Shown one piece after another: positions 16,917 to 25,392 of a stretch of 64,000 nt of DNA. The stretch's first letter is position 1. Each line of letters opens with the position of its first letter. The notes below the pieces were generated by a model. The model saw nothing but the letters and a program-made list of their open reading frames with translations. It was not told the DNA's origin and ran no database searches. The stretch is from an uncultured bacterium (GTDB lineage Bacteria > Bacteroidota > Bacteroidia > Bacteroidales > Bacteroidaceae). The translations under genes and the position numbers were made by a program. The DNA lies in contig CAJMSE010000011.1 in the NCBI GenBank assembly GCA_905216025.1, positions 1-64,000 of the forward strand, in the 5' to 3' direction.

Positions 16917-19148
16917 ATGAAGAAAATACTGATATCTGTCCTGCTGGCTTTCAGCATCCTGCCGGCAACCTACGCACAGCTGCCGGCCTATCTCGACGAG
17001 AACCTGCCGGTGGAGCAGAGGATAGAAGATGCGCTCAAGCGCATGACATTGGAAGAGAAGATAGCCGTCATCCATGCACAGAGCAAGTTCAGCTCACCTG
17101 GCGTGAAGCGGCTCGGATTCCCCGATTTCTGGACCGACGACGGTCCCCACGGAGTGCGCCCTGACGTGCTTTGGGACGAGTGGGAGCAGGCCGGACAGAC
17201 CAACGACTCGTGCGTGGCCTTCCCCGCGCTTACCTGTCTCGCCGCATCGTGGAACCCGCAGATGTCCCTCATCTATGGCGAGGCCCTCGGAGAGGAGGCT
17301 CTCTACCGAGGAAAGGACATGATACTGGGTCCCGGAGTGAACATCTACCGCACTCCGCTGAACGGCCGTAACTTCGAATACATGGGCGAAGACCCATATC
17401 TCGCGTCGCGCATGGTCATCCCATACATCAAGGGATTGCAGTCGAAGGGCGTCTCGGCGTGCGTCAAGCACTACGCGCTGAACAACGACGAGGAATACCG
17501 CCACCAGGTGAACGTCATCGTCAGCGACCGCGCCCTGCACGAGATATATCTCCCGGCGTTCAAGGCGGCGGTCACCGAGGCAGGCACGTGGGCCGTCATG
17601 GGCGCCTATAACCTCTATAAGGACCAGCACAACTGCCACAACGACATAATGCTCAACCGCATACTGAAGCACGACTGGCAGTTCGACGGCGTCGTCGTCA
17701 GCGACTGGGGAGGATGCCACGACACGGAGGAGGCCATCACCGGCGGGCTCGACATGGAGTTTGGCTCGTGGACAGACGGCCTCACCATGGGCGCGACAAA
17801 TGCCTACGACAGTTATTACATGGCTCAGCCGTATCTCCGGCTCATACGCGAGGGCAAGTATACCACTAAGGAACTCGACGAGAAGGTGCGCCGAATACTG
17901 CGCCTCTTCTACCGCACGACGATGAACCGCCAGCGCCCCGTGGGCTTCCTCTGCTCCGAACAGCACTATGCCACGGCACTGCGCGTGGCCCAGGAGGGCA
18001 TCGTGCTGCTGCAGAACAACGGAGGCGTGCTGCCCATCGACATGGCCAAGGCGCGCCGCGTGCTCGTCGTCGGCGAGAACGCCGTGAAGATGATGACCGT
18101 CGGCGGAGGCTCGTCGTCGCTCAAGGTGCAGCGTGAGATATCGCCCCTCGACGGACTTAAGGCCCGCCTCGCCAAGGCCGGCATCAGCGTAGACTATGCC
18201 CGCGGATATGTGGGTGACACCACCGGAGCATACAACGGCGTCACCACGGGGCAGAACCTCGCCGACAGCCGCTCGCCCGAAGAGCTCATCGCCGAGGCGG
18301 TGGAGAAGGCAAAGGATGCCGACTACGTAATCTTCTTCGGCGGACTGAACAAGAGTGACTATCAGGACTGCGAGGGACACGACCGCAAGGACTACGGCCT
18401 GCCCTACGGACAGGGCCGCGTCGTTGAGGCTCTTGCCAAGGCAAACCGCAACCTCGTGTACGTGAACATTTCCGGCAACGCCGTGGCCATGCCGTGGCAG
18501 AAGCGCGTGCCCGCCATCGTGCAGGGCTGGTTCATCGGCTCCGAGGCAGGCGAGGCTCTGGCATCGGTGCTCGCCGGCGACGTCAACCCCTCCGGCAAGC
18601 TGCCCTTCACGTGGCCCGTGGACCTCAATGATGTCGGTGCACACCGGCTCGGCGCATACCCCGGAGTGTGGCGTGATGGCAATAAGATCATAGACGAGGA
18701 GTATAAGGAAGACATATTCGTGGGCTACCGCTGGGCCGAGAAGGAGAAAATCAAGCCCCTCTTCGCCTTCGGCCACGGACTGAGCTACACCACGTTCAAG
18801 CTCAGCAACGTGCGCACGGACAAGACAGAGCTGACCGCCGACGACACGCTTGCCGTCACCGTGACTGTCACCAACACCGGCAGCCGCGCCGGAGCGGAGG
18901 TCGTCCAGCTCTATGTCACCGACGTCAAGTCGTCGCTGCCCCGCCCGCTGAAAGAGCTCAAGGGCTTTGCCAAGGTGTATTTAGAGCCCGGCGAGAGCCG
19001 CGACGTAACCTTGACGGTAGACCGCAGCGCCCTCAGCTACTACGACGACAGGGCCGGCGGGTGGACGGCCGAGCCCGGAACGTTCGTCGCCCAGGTGGGC
19101 ACGGCATCCGACAAGATAACAGCAAGGAAATTGTTTAGATTAGTTTAA
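16917..19148 (+). CDS. GH3 beta-glucosidase (first)
   Basis: A 743-residue secreted GH3 enzyme. The start at 16917 (MKKILISVLLAFSILPATYAQ) gives a standard signal peptide; a longer reading from 16884 runs through the repeat unit and is rejected. The nucleophile is Asp263 in GVVVSDWGG. The order is GH3 N-terminal barrel, alpha/beta C-terminal domain (VLVVGENAVKMMTVGGGSSSL, VIFFGGLNKSDYQDCEGHDR) and a fibronectin-III-like tail (LAVTVTVTNTGSRAGAEVVQLYV). It removes glucose from the ends of imported oligosaccharides, probably in the periplasm. Part of the beta-glucan locus. A hairpin follows at 19215, so expression of the next gene may be lower or separate. Confidence 0.94.
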   Translation: MKKILISVLLAFSILPATYAQLPAYLDENLPVEQRIEDALKRMTLEEKIAVIHAQSKFSSPGVKRLGFPDFWTDDGPHGVRPDVLWDEWEQAGQTNDSCVAFPALTCLAASWNPQMSLIYGEALGEEALYRGKDMILGPGVNIYRTPLNGRNFEYMGEDPYLASRMVIPYIKGLQSKGVSACVKHYALNNDEEYRHQVNVIVSDRALHEIYLPAFKAAVTEAGTWAVMGAYNLYKDQHNCHNDIMLNRILKHDWQFDGVVVSDWGGCHDTEEAITGGLDMEFGSWTDGLTMGATNAYDSYYMAQPYLRLIREGKYTTKELDEKVRRILRLFYRTTMNRQRPVGFLCSEQHYATALRVAQEGIVLLQNNGGVLPIDMAKARRVLVVGENAVKMMTVGGGSSSLKVQREISPLDGLKARLAKAGISVDYARGYVGDTTGAYNGVTTGQNLADSRSPEELIAEAVEKAKDADYVIFFGGLNKSDYQDCEGHDRKDYGLPYGQGRVVEALAKANRNLVYVNISGNAVAMPWQKRVPAIVQGWFIGSEAGEALASVLAGDVNPSGKLPFTWPVDLNDVGAHRLGAYPGVWRDGNKIIDEEYKEDIFVGYRWAEKEKIKPLFAFGHGLSYTTFKLSNVRTDKTELTADDTLAVTVTVTNTGSRAGAEVVQLYVTDVKSSLPRPLKELKGFAKVYLEPGESRDVTLTVDRSALSYYDDRAGGWTAEPGTFVAQVGTASDKITARKLFRLV

Positions 19149-19214
19149 TAGATTTATTTGTCAGTAGTTAGTAAGAAGTAAAGTTTATGTAAGTGTGTAT
19201 TCAGGTAACAGCAG

Positions 19215-19250
19215 CGTGCCGCGGGCAATATTCCAGTCCGCGGCACGTTT
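19215..19250 (+). terminator. Hairpin between the two GH3 genes
   Basis: Perfect 10-bp arms CGTGCCGCGG (19215-19224) and CCGCGGCACG (19238-19247) followed by TTTAATAAAAA. A weak or partial terminator inside the locus. Confidence 0.6.
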
Positions 19251-19328
19251 AATAAAAAGCACAAGACAGATAGATCAATACCGTAAGACCGATAACTTAA
19301 AACAATAAAAACAAAAGCATAACGACCT

Positions 19329-21614
19329 ATGAGAAAGATATTCATAATGACAGCCCTGCTGCTCGCGGGCATGACGGCCGCGGCGCAGAAGAAGCCGATG
19401 AAGGAGTTTGTGGACGGCCTCATGGCGAAGATGACACTGAAAGAGAAGCTCGGACAGCTCAACCTGCAGGTGGCGGGAGACATCACCACCGGCTCCGCTC
19501 AGGACACAGAAGTGGCCGGACGCATCGCCGCCGGCGAGATGGGAGGCGTCTTCAACCTGAAGGGGGCCGACAAGATACGTGCCCTGCAGGAGATTGCCGT
19601 GAAGAAGAGCCGCCTCGGCATACCCCTCATCGTGGGCATGGACGTCATCCACGGTTACGAGACCATATTCCCCATACCGCTCGGCCTGTCGTGCAGCTGG
19701 GACATGGAGGCAATCGGGCGCTCGGCCCGCATCGCCGCCGTGGAGGCCAGTGCCGACGGCATCAACTGGACATACAGCCCCATGGTGGACATCTGCGTGG
19801 ACCAGCGGTGGGGCCGCGTGTCGGAGGGCAACGGCGAAGACCCGTGGCTCGGCTCGCTGATAGGCCAGGCAATGGTGCGCGGCTATCAGGGCGACTACAG
19901 CCGGGCAGACAATATCATGGCCTGCGTGAAGCACTTTGCACTGTACGGTGCGGTGGAGGGCGGCCGCGACTACAATACCGTCGACATGAGCCGCGTGCGC
20001 ATGTACAACCAGTATCTGCCGCCGTATAAGGCCGCTGTGGAGGCCGGCGCGGGCAGCATCATGTCGTCGTTCAACCTTGTCGACGGCGTGCCCGCCACGG
20101 CAAACCGCTGGCTTCTCACCGACCTGCTGCGCGGAGAGTGGGGCTTCGACGGCTTCGTGGCCACCGACTACGAGTCTGTCAGGGAGATGATTTCCCACGG
20201 TGTTAGCACCGATTTGGCCGAGGCATCGGCCGCGGCACTTACCGCCGGCACCGATATGGACATGGTGTCAGCCGGCTTCCTCACCACGCTCGGGCAGTCG
20301 TATGACGAGGGCAAGGTGTCTATGGCCGACATCGACGCCGCCTGCCGCCGCGTGCTTGAGGCGAAATACAAGCTCGGCCTCTTCGCCGACCCGTATAAAT
20401 ACTGTGACAAGAAGCGCCGTGCACGTGACATCTTCACGGCTGAGAACCGCCGCGCGGCCCGCGACATTGCCGCCGAGACGTTCGTGCTGCTGAAGAACGG
20501 AAGTGCCAAATCCGCTGCCGGCGAGCCTCTGCTCCCGCTGAAGAAGGAGGGCAAGATAGCCCTGATAGGTCCGCTTGCCGACACCCGTGCCAACATGGCG
20601 GGCACGTGGTGCGTAGCCTTCGTGCCCGAACGCTTCACCACCCTGCGCGAGGCCATGACCCGCGCGCTCGACGGCCGCGGCGAACTGATATACTCTCAGG
20701 GTTGCAACCTCACGGCCGATGAGGCCCTGCAGACGGCAGCCGAGTTCGGCAAGACCATACCGCGCGGCGACGACCGAACGATGAAGTCCGAGGCCATTGC
20801 CGCCGCCCGCCAGGCCGACGTCATCGTATGCGCCATGGGCGAGTGCGCCGACATGAGCGGCGAGAGCTCCAGCCGCGCGTCGCTTGAGATGCCCGACGTG
20901 CAGCGCGAGCTGCTCGCCGAACTCGTCAAGCTGGGCAAGCCCGTGGTGCTGCTCAACTTCTCTGGCCGTGCCACCGTGCTCACCTGGGAGCAGCAGAACG
21001 TAGACGCCATCATGAACGTGTGGTTCGGAGGTTCCGAGGCTGCCGACGCCATCTGCGACGTGCTCTTCGGCGACAAGGCCCCGTGCGGGCGGCTCACCGT
21101 CACCATGCCGCAGTCTACAGGCCAGGTGCCGCTCTACTACAATCACCTGAACACGGGACGCCCCGTGCGCGAGGGCGCCAAGCGCTACTATAAGTATCAG
21201 AGCAACTATCTCGACGTGCGCAACGACCCGCTCTATCCCTTCGGCTACGGCCTCACCTACACCACGTTCGAGTATGGCGAGCCGCGCCTCAGCGCCAGGA
21301 CCATGACCGCCGACGGCAGCCTCACGCTCACCGTCAATGTCAGGAACACGGGCAGCCGCGAGGCCGTGGAGACGGTGCAGCTATATATACGCGACCTCGT
21401 GGCGTCGGTAAGCCGGCCCGTCAAGGAGCTGAAGGGCTTTGAGCGCATCGCCCTCAAGGCCGGCGAGAGCCGCGACGTGACGTTCACCGTCACTCCCGAC
21501 ATGCTCAAGTTCTATAACGCAGAGCTGAAGCACGTGCTCGAACCCGGCGACTTCGAGGTCATGGTCGGGCCGAACAGCCGCGACGTCAAGCGTCACCGCT
21601 TCACGGTGAAATGA
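19329..21614 (+). CDS. bglX: GH3 beta-glucosidase, BglX-like (second)
   Basis: A 761-residue secreted GH3 enzyme with signal peptide ending AAAQ. It follows the BglX layout: barrel with EFVDGLMAKMTLKEKLGQLN, GMDVIHGYETIFPIPL and SEGNGEDPWL; nucleophile Asp280 in FVATDYES; alpha/beta domain with IALIGPLADTRANMAGTW; and a fibronectin-III-like tail (LTLTVNVRNTGSREAVETVQLY). BglX enzymes are broad periplasmic beta-glucosidases. It differs clearly from the first GH3 in the locus, which suggests different linkage or chain-length preference. Last enzyme gene before the regulator; a 22-nt tandem array separates the two. Confidence 0.94.
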   Translation: MRKIFIMTALLLAGMTAAAQKKPMKEFVDGLMAKMTLKEKLGQLNLQVAGDITTGSAQDTEVAGRIAAGEMGGVFNLKGADKIRALQEIAVKKSRLGIPLIVGMDVIHGYETIFPIPLGLSCSWDMEAIGRSARIAAVEASADGINWTYSPMVDICVDQRWGRVSEGNGEDPWLGSLIGQAMVRGYQGDYSRADNIMACVKHFALYGAVEGGRDYNTVDMSRVRMYNQYLPPYKAAVEAGAGSIMSSFNLVDGVPATANRWLLTDLLRGEWGFDGFVATDYESVREMISHGVSTDLAEASAAALTAGTDMDMVSAGFLTTLGQSYDEGKVSMADIDAACRRVLEAKYKLGLFADPYKYCDKKRRARDIFTAENRRAARDIAAETFVLLKNGSAKSAAGEPLLPLKKEGKIALIGPLADTRANMAGTWCVAFVPERFTTLREAMTRALDGRGELIYSQGCNLTADEALQTAAEFGKTIPRGDDRTMKSEAIAAARQADVIVCAMGECADMSGESSSRASLEMPDVQRELLAELVKLGKPVVLLNFSGRATVLTWEQQNVDAIMNVWFGGSEAADAICDVLFGDKAPCGRLTVTMPQSTGQVPLYYNHLNTGRPVREGAKRYYKYQSNYLDVRNDPLYPFGYGLTYTTFEYGEPRLSARTMTADGSLTLTVNVRNTGSREAVETVQLYIRDLVASVSRPVKELKGFERIALKAGESRDVTFTVTPDMLKFYNAELKHVLEPGDFEVMVGPNSRDVKRHRFTVK

Positions 21615-21641
21615 CGAGGGGAGGCCGATACCATTTTTGCC

Positions 21642-21815
21642 AGCTCTCAAAAACACTTAGCTCAGCTCTCAAAAACACTTTTGACAGCTCTCAAAGACCT
21701 GTTTGAAAGCTGGCAGCATACAACAACGGGTTGTCCGATGCATCGTCACGGGCAACCCGTTACACGTTAAAAACGGCCCCGTTGCATCATCGGGAGCTGC
21801 CCGTTGCCTTGAGAG
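21642..21815 (+). repeat. 22-nt tandem array, family 1, copy B (7-8 units)
   Basis: Units of exactly 22 nt begin at 21642, 21664, 21686, 21708, 21730, 21752 and 21774, with a partial eighth at 21796. Units 1-3 start AGCTCTCAAA, unit 4 starts AGCTGGCAGCATACAAC, and units 5-7 end in or contain GCATCGTCAC/GCATCATCGG. Same unit order as copies A and C. Confidence 0.85.
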
Positions 21816-21850
21816 GCTCTCCCGAAAAACGAAAAAACGCCGCCTTTTGT

Positions 21851-21881
21851 TTTGTCTTTTTATCGGTTTGTGCTATCTTTG
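21851..21881 (+). promoter_or_regulatory. Promoter of the TPR/HTH regulator
   Basis: TTTG at 21851-21854, 19 nt, then TATCTTTG at 21874-21881, 27 nt before the start codon. The regulator therefore has its own promoter apart from the enzyme operon. Confidence 0.75.
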
Positions 21882-21908
21882 CAGGTACTAACTGAATAAT
21901 GAATAAAA

Positions 21909-23579
21909 ATGTTCCGGCTCATAATAATGCTGTTTGCATTGTGCCCGTTGCTTACCGTCAGAGGCGGTGAGGCGGCCGGTGCTGATTTGGATTCCCTGTA
22001 CAGATGTCTCGACAAGGCCATCGTGGCGTCGCCGCGCTATGTGGAGCAGCGCGAGCACCGTATCGACAGCCTGCGCCGCGAGCTGGCCAAGGCCCGCGAC
22101 AGGCGTGAGCGTTATGAACGGACGTTCGCCCTCTACCGCGAGTACAAGTCGTACATGAACGACTCGGCCGTGGCTTTCTTGAAGCGCTGTATCAGTCTGA
22201 CGGATGACCGGACGGAAACGGCCGTCTGCCGCTCGCTGCTCGCATTCCAGTGCTCTACCACTGGAATGTATGCCGAGTCGCTCGAGATACTGGGACAAAC
22301 GGATACTGCCGGGGTGGGGCGCGAGGCCCTCGGAGAGTATTATCTCGCCTACTGCCACGCCTATGGAGAGCTTGCCTACTATGGCAGCATCCCCGATATG
22401 TGCAGCAGTTACGGTGCCCGTCAGGCGGAATACATGCGTCTTGCCCTCGAAACCCTCGACCCGGACGACGACCGCTGCATGCAGCTGAGCGAGATGCAGT
22501 GTTATGCCGGACAGAAGTATGGCGAGGCTCTGCGTGTCAACGACAGACGCATGGAGCGCGTGGGACGAGGCTCGCACGGATATGCCATCGTGGCTTTCTA
22601 CCGCTATATGGACTATAAGCAGATGGGACGGATGGACGAAGCCAAGTACTGGCTGGCCGAGGCGGCGCTCAGCGACGTGCGCAACGCCGTGATGGACCAG
22701 GCCGCCCTGTGGGAGCTGGCCAACCTGCTCAACCAGGAGGGGCAGCTCGACCGCTCATACGGCTATATCGGTTTCGCATGGGACTCGGCGCGGCGCTTCG
22801 GCACTCGCATGCGAAACTGGCAGATGTCGCCCATCCTCCAGACCATAGACAAGAACTATCAGGACGAGACGGAGCGCAGCAACATGATGCTGCGCGTGAT
22901 GATAGGCATCGTCAGCGTGATGGCCGTGATGCTCCTCGGACTGCTCTTCTACATGAAGCGGCAGCACGGACGGCTCGCCGCAGCACACCGTGAACTGAGC
23001 CTCAAGAGCGGGCAACTCTCCGAACTGAACGGCAACCTGCGCGAGGCCAACACCCGGCTCGACGAGACCAACCGCCAGATGAAGAAGACGGTGGCACAGC
23101 TGCACGAGCAGACAAAGGTGAAGGAAGAGTATATTGGGCGCTTCATGAGGCTCTGCTCGCTGTATATCGACAAGAACGACGCTTTCCGAAAGCGGGTCAA
23201 CAAGATGCTGAAAAACCGCGAATACGAGGAGGTGTACAGGCTGACGAAGTCGGAAGAGCTGAAAAACAAGGAGCTGGATGAGTTCAGCGCACAGTTCGAC
23301 ACGGCATTCCTCAACCTGTTCCCCAACTTCGTGGAAGACTTCAACGCACTGTTGCGCCCCGAGGAGCGCATCACCGTGACAGACAAGGGACGGCTCACCA
23401 CAGGGCTGCGCATCTTTGCGCTGATACGTCTCGGCATCGACGACAGCTCGAAGATAGCCGAGTTTCTCCATTACTCGGTGAACACGATATACAACTACCG
23501 GGCACGCATAAAGAACGGGGCGGCCGACGGCCGCGGCAGTTTCGAGAGCCGTGTGAAGAAGATAGGCATGCCGGAATAG
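21909..23579 (+). CDS. Membrane TPR/HTH regulator (DUF6377-like)
   Basis: A 556-residue protein: signal peptide or N-terminal anchor (residues 1-20), TPR-like helices in the presumed periplasm (about 25-320), one membrane segment (about 333-353, VMIGIVSVMAVMLLGLLFY), a coiled coil (about 360-410) and a cytoplasmic C-terminal half. The end holds a LuxR/response-regulator-like helix-turn-helix (IDDSSKIAEFLHYSVNTIYNYRARIKN). This layout matches one-protein regulators annotated DUF6377 in Bacteroidetes, which resemble SusR-type sensors in topology. Standing next to the beta-glucan locus, it is the best candidate for its activator: a periplasmic part could sense oligosaccharides and the HTH could bind upstream of susC. 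Family number from memory; the ligand and target are inference. Confidence 0.82.
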   Translation: MFRLIIMLFALCPLLTVRGGEAAGADLDSLYRCLDKAIVASPRYVEQREHRIDSLRRELAKARDRRERYERTFALYREYKSYMNDSAVAFLKRCISLTDDRTETAVCRSLLAFQCSTTGMYAESLEILGQTDTAGVGREALGEYYLAYCHAYGELAYYGSIPDMCSSYGARQAEYMRLALETLDPDDDRCMQLSEMQCYAGQKYGEALRVNDRRMERVGRGSHGYAIVAFYRYMDYKQMGRMDEAKYWLAEAALSDVRNAVMDQAALWELANLLNQEGQLDRSYGYIGFAWDSARRFGTRMRNWQMSPILQTIDKNYQDETERSNMMLRVMIGIVSVMAVMLLGLLFYMKRQHGRLAAAHRELSLKSGQLSELNGNLREANTRLDETNRQMKKTVAQLHEQTKVKEEYIGRFMRLCSLYIDKNDAFRKRVNKMLKNREYEEVYRLTKSEELKNKELDEFSAQFDTAFLNLFPNFVEDFNALLRPEERITVTDKGRLTTGLRIFALIRLGIDDSSKIAEFLHYSVNTIYNYRARIKNGAADGRGSFESRVKKIGMPE

Positions 23580-23685
23580 GCCGGCGGGTTTGTAAACTGC
23601 ATTTTGCATTTTGCGGCGGAATGCCGGCGGCGGCTTCGCAGATATGTTTTTTACCGTTCAGGGATGTTAAAAATGTGCATTATCG

Positions 23686-23717
23686 TTTGCCGTTGACGAA
23701 TTAAAATACTAACTTTG
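23686..23717 (+). promoter_or_regulatory. fba promoter
   Basis: TTTG at 23686-23689, 20 nt, then TAACTTTG at 23710-23717, 45 nt before the start codon. A near-consensus strong promoter, fitting a glycolytic gene. Confidence 0.8.
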
Positions 23718-23761
23718 CCTGCGTTTACAGGAAATATTTTCAATCAAAAAACAAAATAATT

Positions 23762-24772
23762 ATGGCAAGTTACAAATCATTAGGTCTCGTGAACACCAAG
23801 GAAATGTTCAAGAGAGCCATTAACGGCGGTTACGCAATCCCCGCTTTCAACTTCAACAACATGGAGCAGCTGCAGGCCATCATCAAGGCCTCTTCAGAGC
23901 TTAAGTCGCCGGTTATCCTCCAGGTGTCTAAGGGAGCGCGCAACTACGCCAACCAAACTCTGCTGCAGTACATGGCACAGGGCGCTGTCGAGTATGCTAA
24001 GGAACTGGGCTGCAAGGCACCGGAAATCGTGCTTCACCTTGACCACGGCGACAGCTTCGAGCTCTGCAAGAGCTGCGTTGACATGGGCTTCTCTTCTGTA
24101 ATGATTGACGGTTCGTCTCTTCCCTACGAGGAGAACGTGGCTCTGACAAAGAAGGTTGTCGAGTATGCACACGCTCACGACGTGACGGTAGAGGGCGAGC
24201 TCGGTGTTCTCGCAGGCGTTGAGGACGAGGTTTCTTCTGCCGAGTCGCACTATACGAAGCCCGAGGAGGTTATCGACTTCGTCACAAAGACAGGCGTTGA
24301 CTCGCTGGCCATCTCTATCGGAACATCTCACGGCGCTTACAAGTTCACTCCCGAGCAGTGCACCGTAGACCCCGCAACGGGCCGTCTCGTACCCCCGCCC
24401 TTGGCATTCGACATCCTCGACGAGATCATGGAGAAGATTCCGGGATTCCCCATCGTGCTCCACGGCTCGTCTTCTGTTCCTCAGGAGTATGTAGACATAA
24501 TCAACAAGTATGGCGGCAAGCTGCCCAACGCCGTAGGTATACCTGAGGAGCAGCTCCGCAAGGCTTCTGCAAGCGCTGTCTGCAAGATTAACATCGACTC
24601 AGACTCACGCCTCGCTTTCACGGCTGCAGTACGCAAGACTCTCGCCGAGAAGCCCGCAGAGTTCGACCCGCGCAAGTATTGCGGTCCGGCTCGCGACCTC
24701 ATGGAGGAGATGTACAAGCACAAGATTACAGAGGTGCTCGGCTCTGACAACAAGCTGGCCGTGCTCGACTAA
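23762..24772 (+). CDS. fba: Fructose-bisphosphate aldolase, class II
   Basis: A 336-residue zinc aldolase that splits fructose 1,6-bisphosphate into dihydroxyacetone phosphate and glyceraldehyde 3-phosphate in glycolysis. Class II marks are AIPAFNFNNMEQLQAI, the zinc-binding HLDHGDSFELC, FSSVMIDGSSLPYEENV, VEGELGVLAG, the SIGTSHGAYKF loop and IVLHGSSSVP. Full length and intact. It is a single-gene unit behind a strong promoter; a perfect terminator stands about 165 nt downstream, after REP-like units. Codon use is strongly biased, as expected for a highly expressed gene. Confidence 0.97.
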   Translation: MASYKSLGLVNTKEMFKRAINGGYAIPAFNFNNMEQLQAIIKASSELKSPVILQVSKGARNYANQTLLQYMAQGAVEYAKELGCKAPEIVLHLDHGDSFELCKSCVDMGFSSVMIDGSSLPYEENVALTKKVVEYAHAHDVTVEGELGVLAGVEDEVSSAESHYTKPEEVIDFVTKTGVDSLAISIGTSHGAYKFTPEQCTVDPATGRLVPPPLAFDILDEIMEKIPGFPIVLHGSSSVPQEYVDIINKYGGKLPNAVGIPEEQLRKASASAVCKINIDSDSRLAFTAAVRKTLAEKPAEFDPRKYCGPARDLMEEMYKHKITEVLGSDNKLAVLD

Positions 24773-24881
24773 GGCCTCTCCCGACTTCCCCGAAGGGGAG
24801 GAGAAGCCCCACCCATCCTCCCCAAGGGGAGGAGAGAGAGGCAGAATAAGCCCCTCCCGGCCTCCCCGGGGGGGAGGAGAA
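24773..24881. repeat. REP-like CTCCCC palindromes, three units
   Basis: Three units in a row with cores such as CTCCCGACTTCCCCGAAGGGG, CATCCTCCCCAAGGGGAGGA and CCCCTCCCGGCCTCCCCGGG. Each can fold on itself. Same family as at 16.9, 25.3, 32.6, 44.9, 53.0 and 53.2 kb. Confidence 0.75.
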
Positions 24882-24935
24882 CGGAGCTGGGAGCAAGCCC
24901 GAGACTGTCAAGGACTTGCGTAAGGCATAAAAATA

Positions 24936-24976
24936 AATTGGGGGAAGACGGAATATCCGTCTTCCCCCGATTTTTA
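24936..24976 (+). terminator. fba terminator
   Basis: Perfect 13-bp arms (24940-24952 and 24956-24968, GGGGGAAGACGGA and complement), 3-nt loop, followed by GATTTTTATT. Confidence 0.9.
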
Positions 24977-25033
24977 TTCTATAATCTGTTTAATTCCGAT
25001 TCGGGATTAATTGAAAATCAATGTGGATTGTTT

Positions 25034-25099
25034 TTATTGATAATGCCATCATCGTTGATTTATAATGTCATCATCGTTGATTTATAATGTCATTATCTC
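25034..25099. repeat. 22-nt tandem array, third unit type (3 units)
   Basis: Units at 25034-25055, 25056-25077 and 25078-25099. The middle one is TGATTTATAATGTCATCATC plus GT; the others differ at a few positions. The TTATAATGYC core also occurs at the distal end of the array at 32939. The array abuts the MITE-like element at 25098. Confidence 0.8.
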
Positions 25100-25248
25100 T
25101 GTAGGGCCATAATCTCGTTTTTGGCCGTAGCCCGTAAGGGCTTTTGGCTGGGAACATAATGTCTTTGGCCATAAAACATGAATATCATATCTGCCTGTGA
25201 ATTAGCCCTTGCGGGCTGCGGACAAAGACAAGACTCTGTCCCTACAAC
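25098..25248. mobile_element. MITE-like inverted-repeat element, copy 1
   Basis: Arms 25098-25144 and 25202-25248 are imperfect complements beginning TGTAGGG and containing the stretch CCGYAGCCCGYAAGGGCT. The interior of about 57 nt has no gene. The same arms flank the element at 32651-32924. No transposase is in the window. Confidence 0.7.
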
Positions 25249-25392
25249 TTAATCCGTTCCCCACGAATTTTCTATTGCCCCACTATTCGATGTTACTTGC
25301 TCCTTTCTCCTCTTCTTTGGGGAGGCCGGGAGGGGCTTCTCTGCTCCGTCTCCTCCCCTTGGGGAGGTTGGGAGGGGCCCCTGGGGGGCTCC
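25249..25392. repeat. REP-like CTCCCC palindromes and spacer before DUF4831 gene end
   Basis: Two REP-like units at about 25307-25340 and 25350-25386 (CTTTGGGGAGGCCGGGAGGG and CTCCCCTTGGGGAGGTTGGG). No gene seen. Confidence 0.65.

Noticed and set aside
17094..18776. 560-codon minus-strand open frame opposite the first GH3
   Set aside because: Shadow of the GH3 gene; low-complexity His/Val-rich translation.
24777..25250. Possible tRNA or small RNA gene in the repeat-rich gap
   Set aside because: No cloverleaf or TTCGAATCC-like motif; folds are explained by REP and MITE-like repeats.
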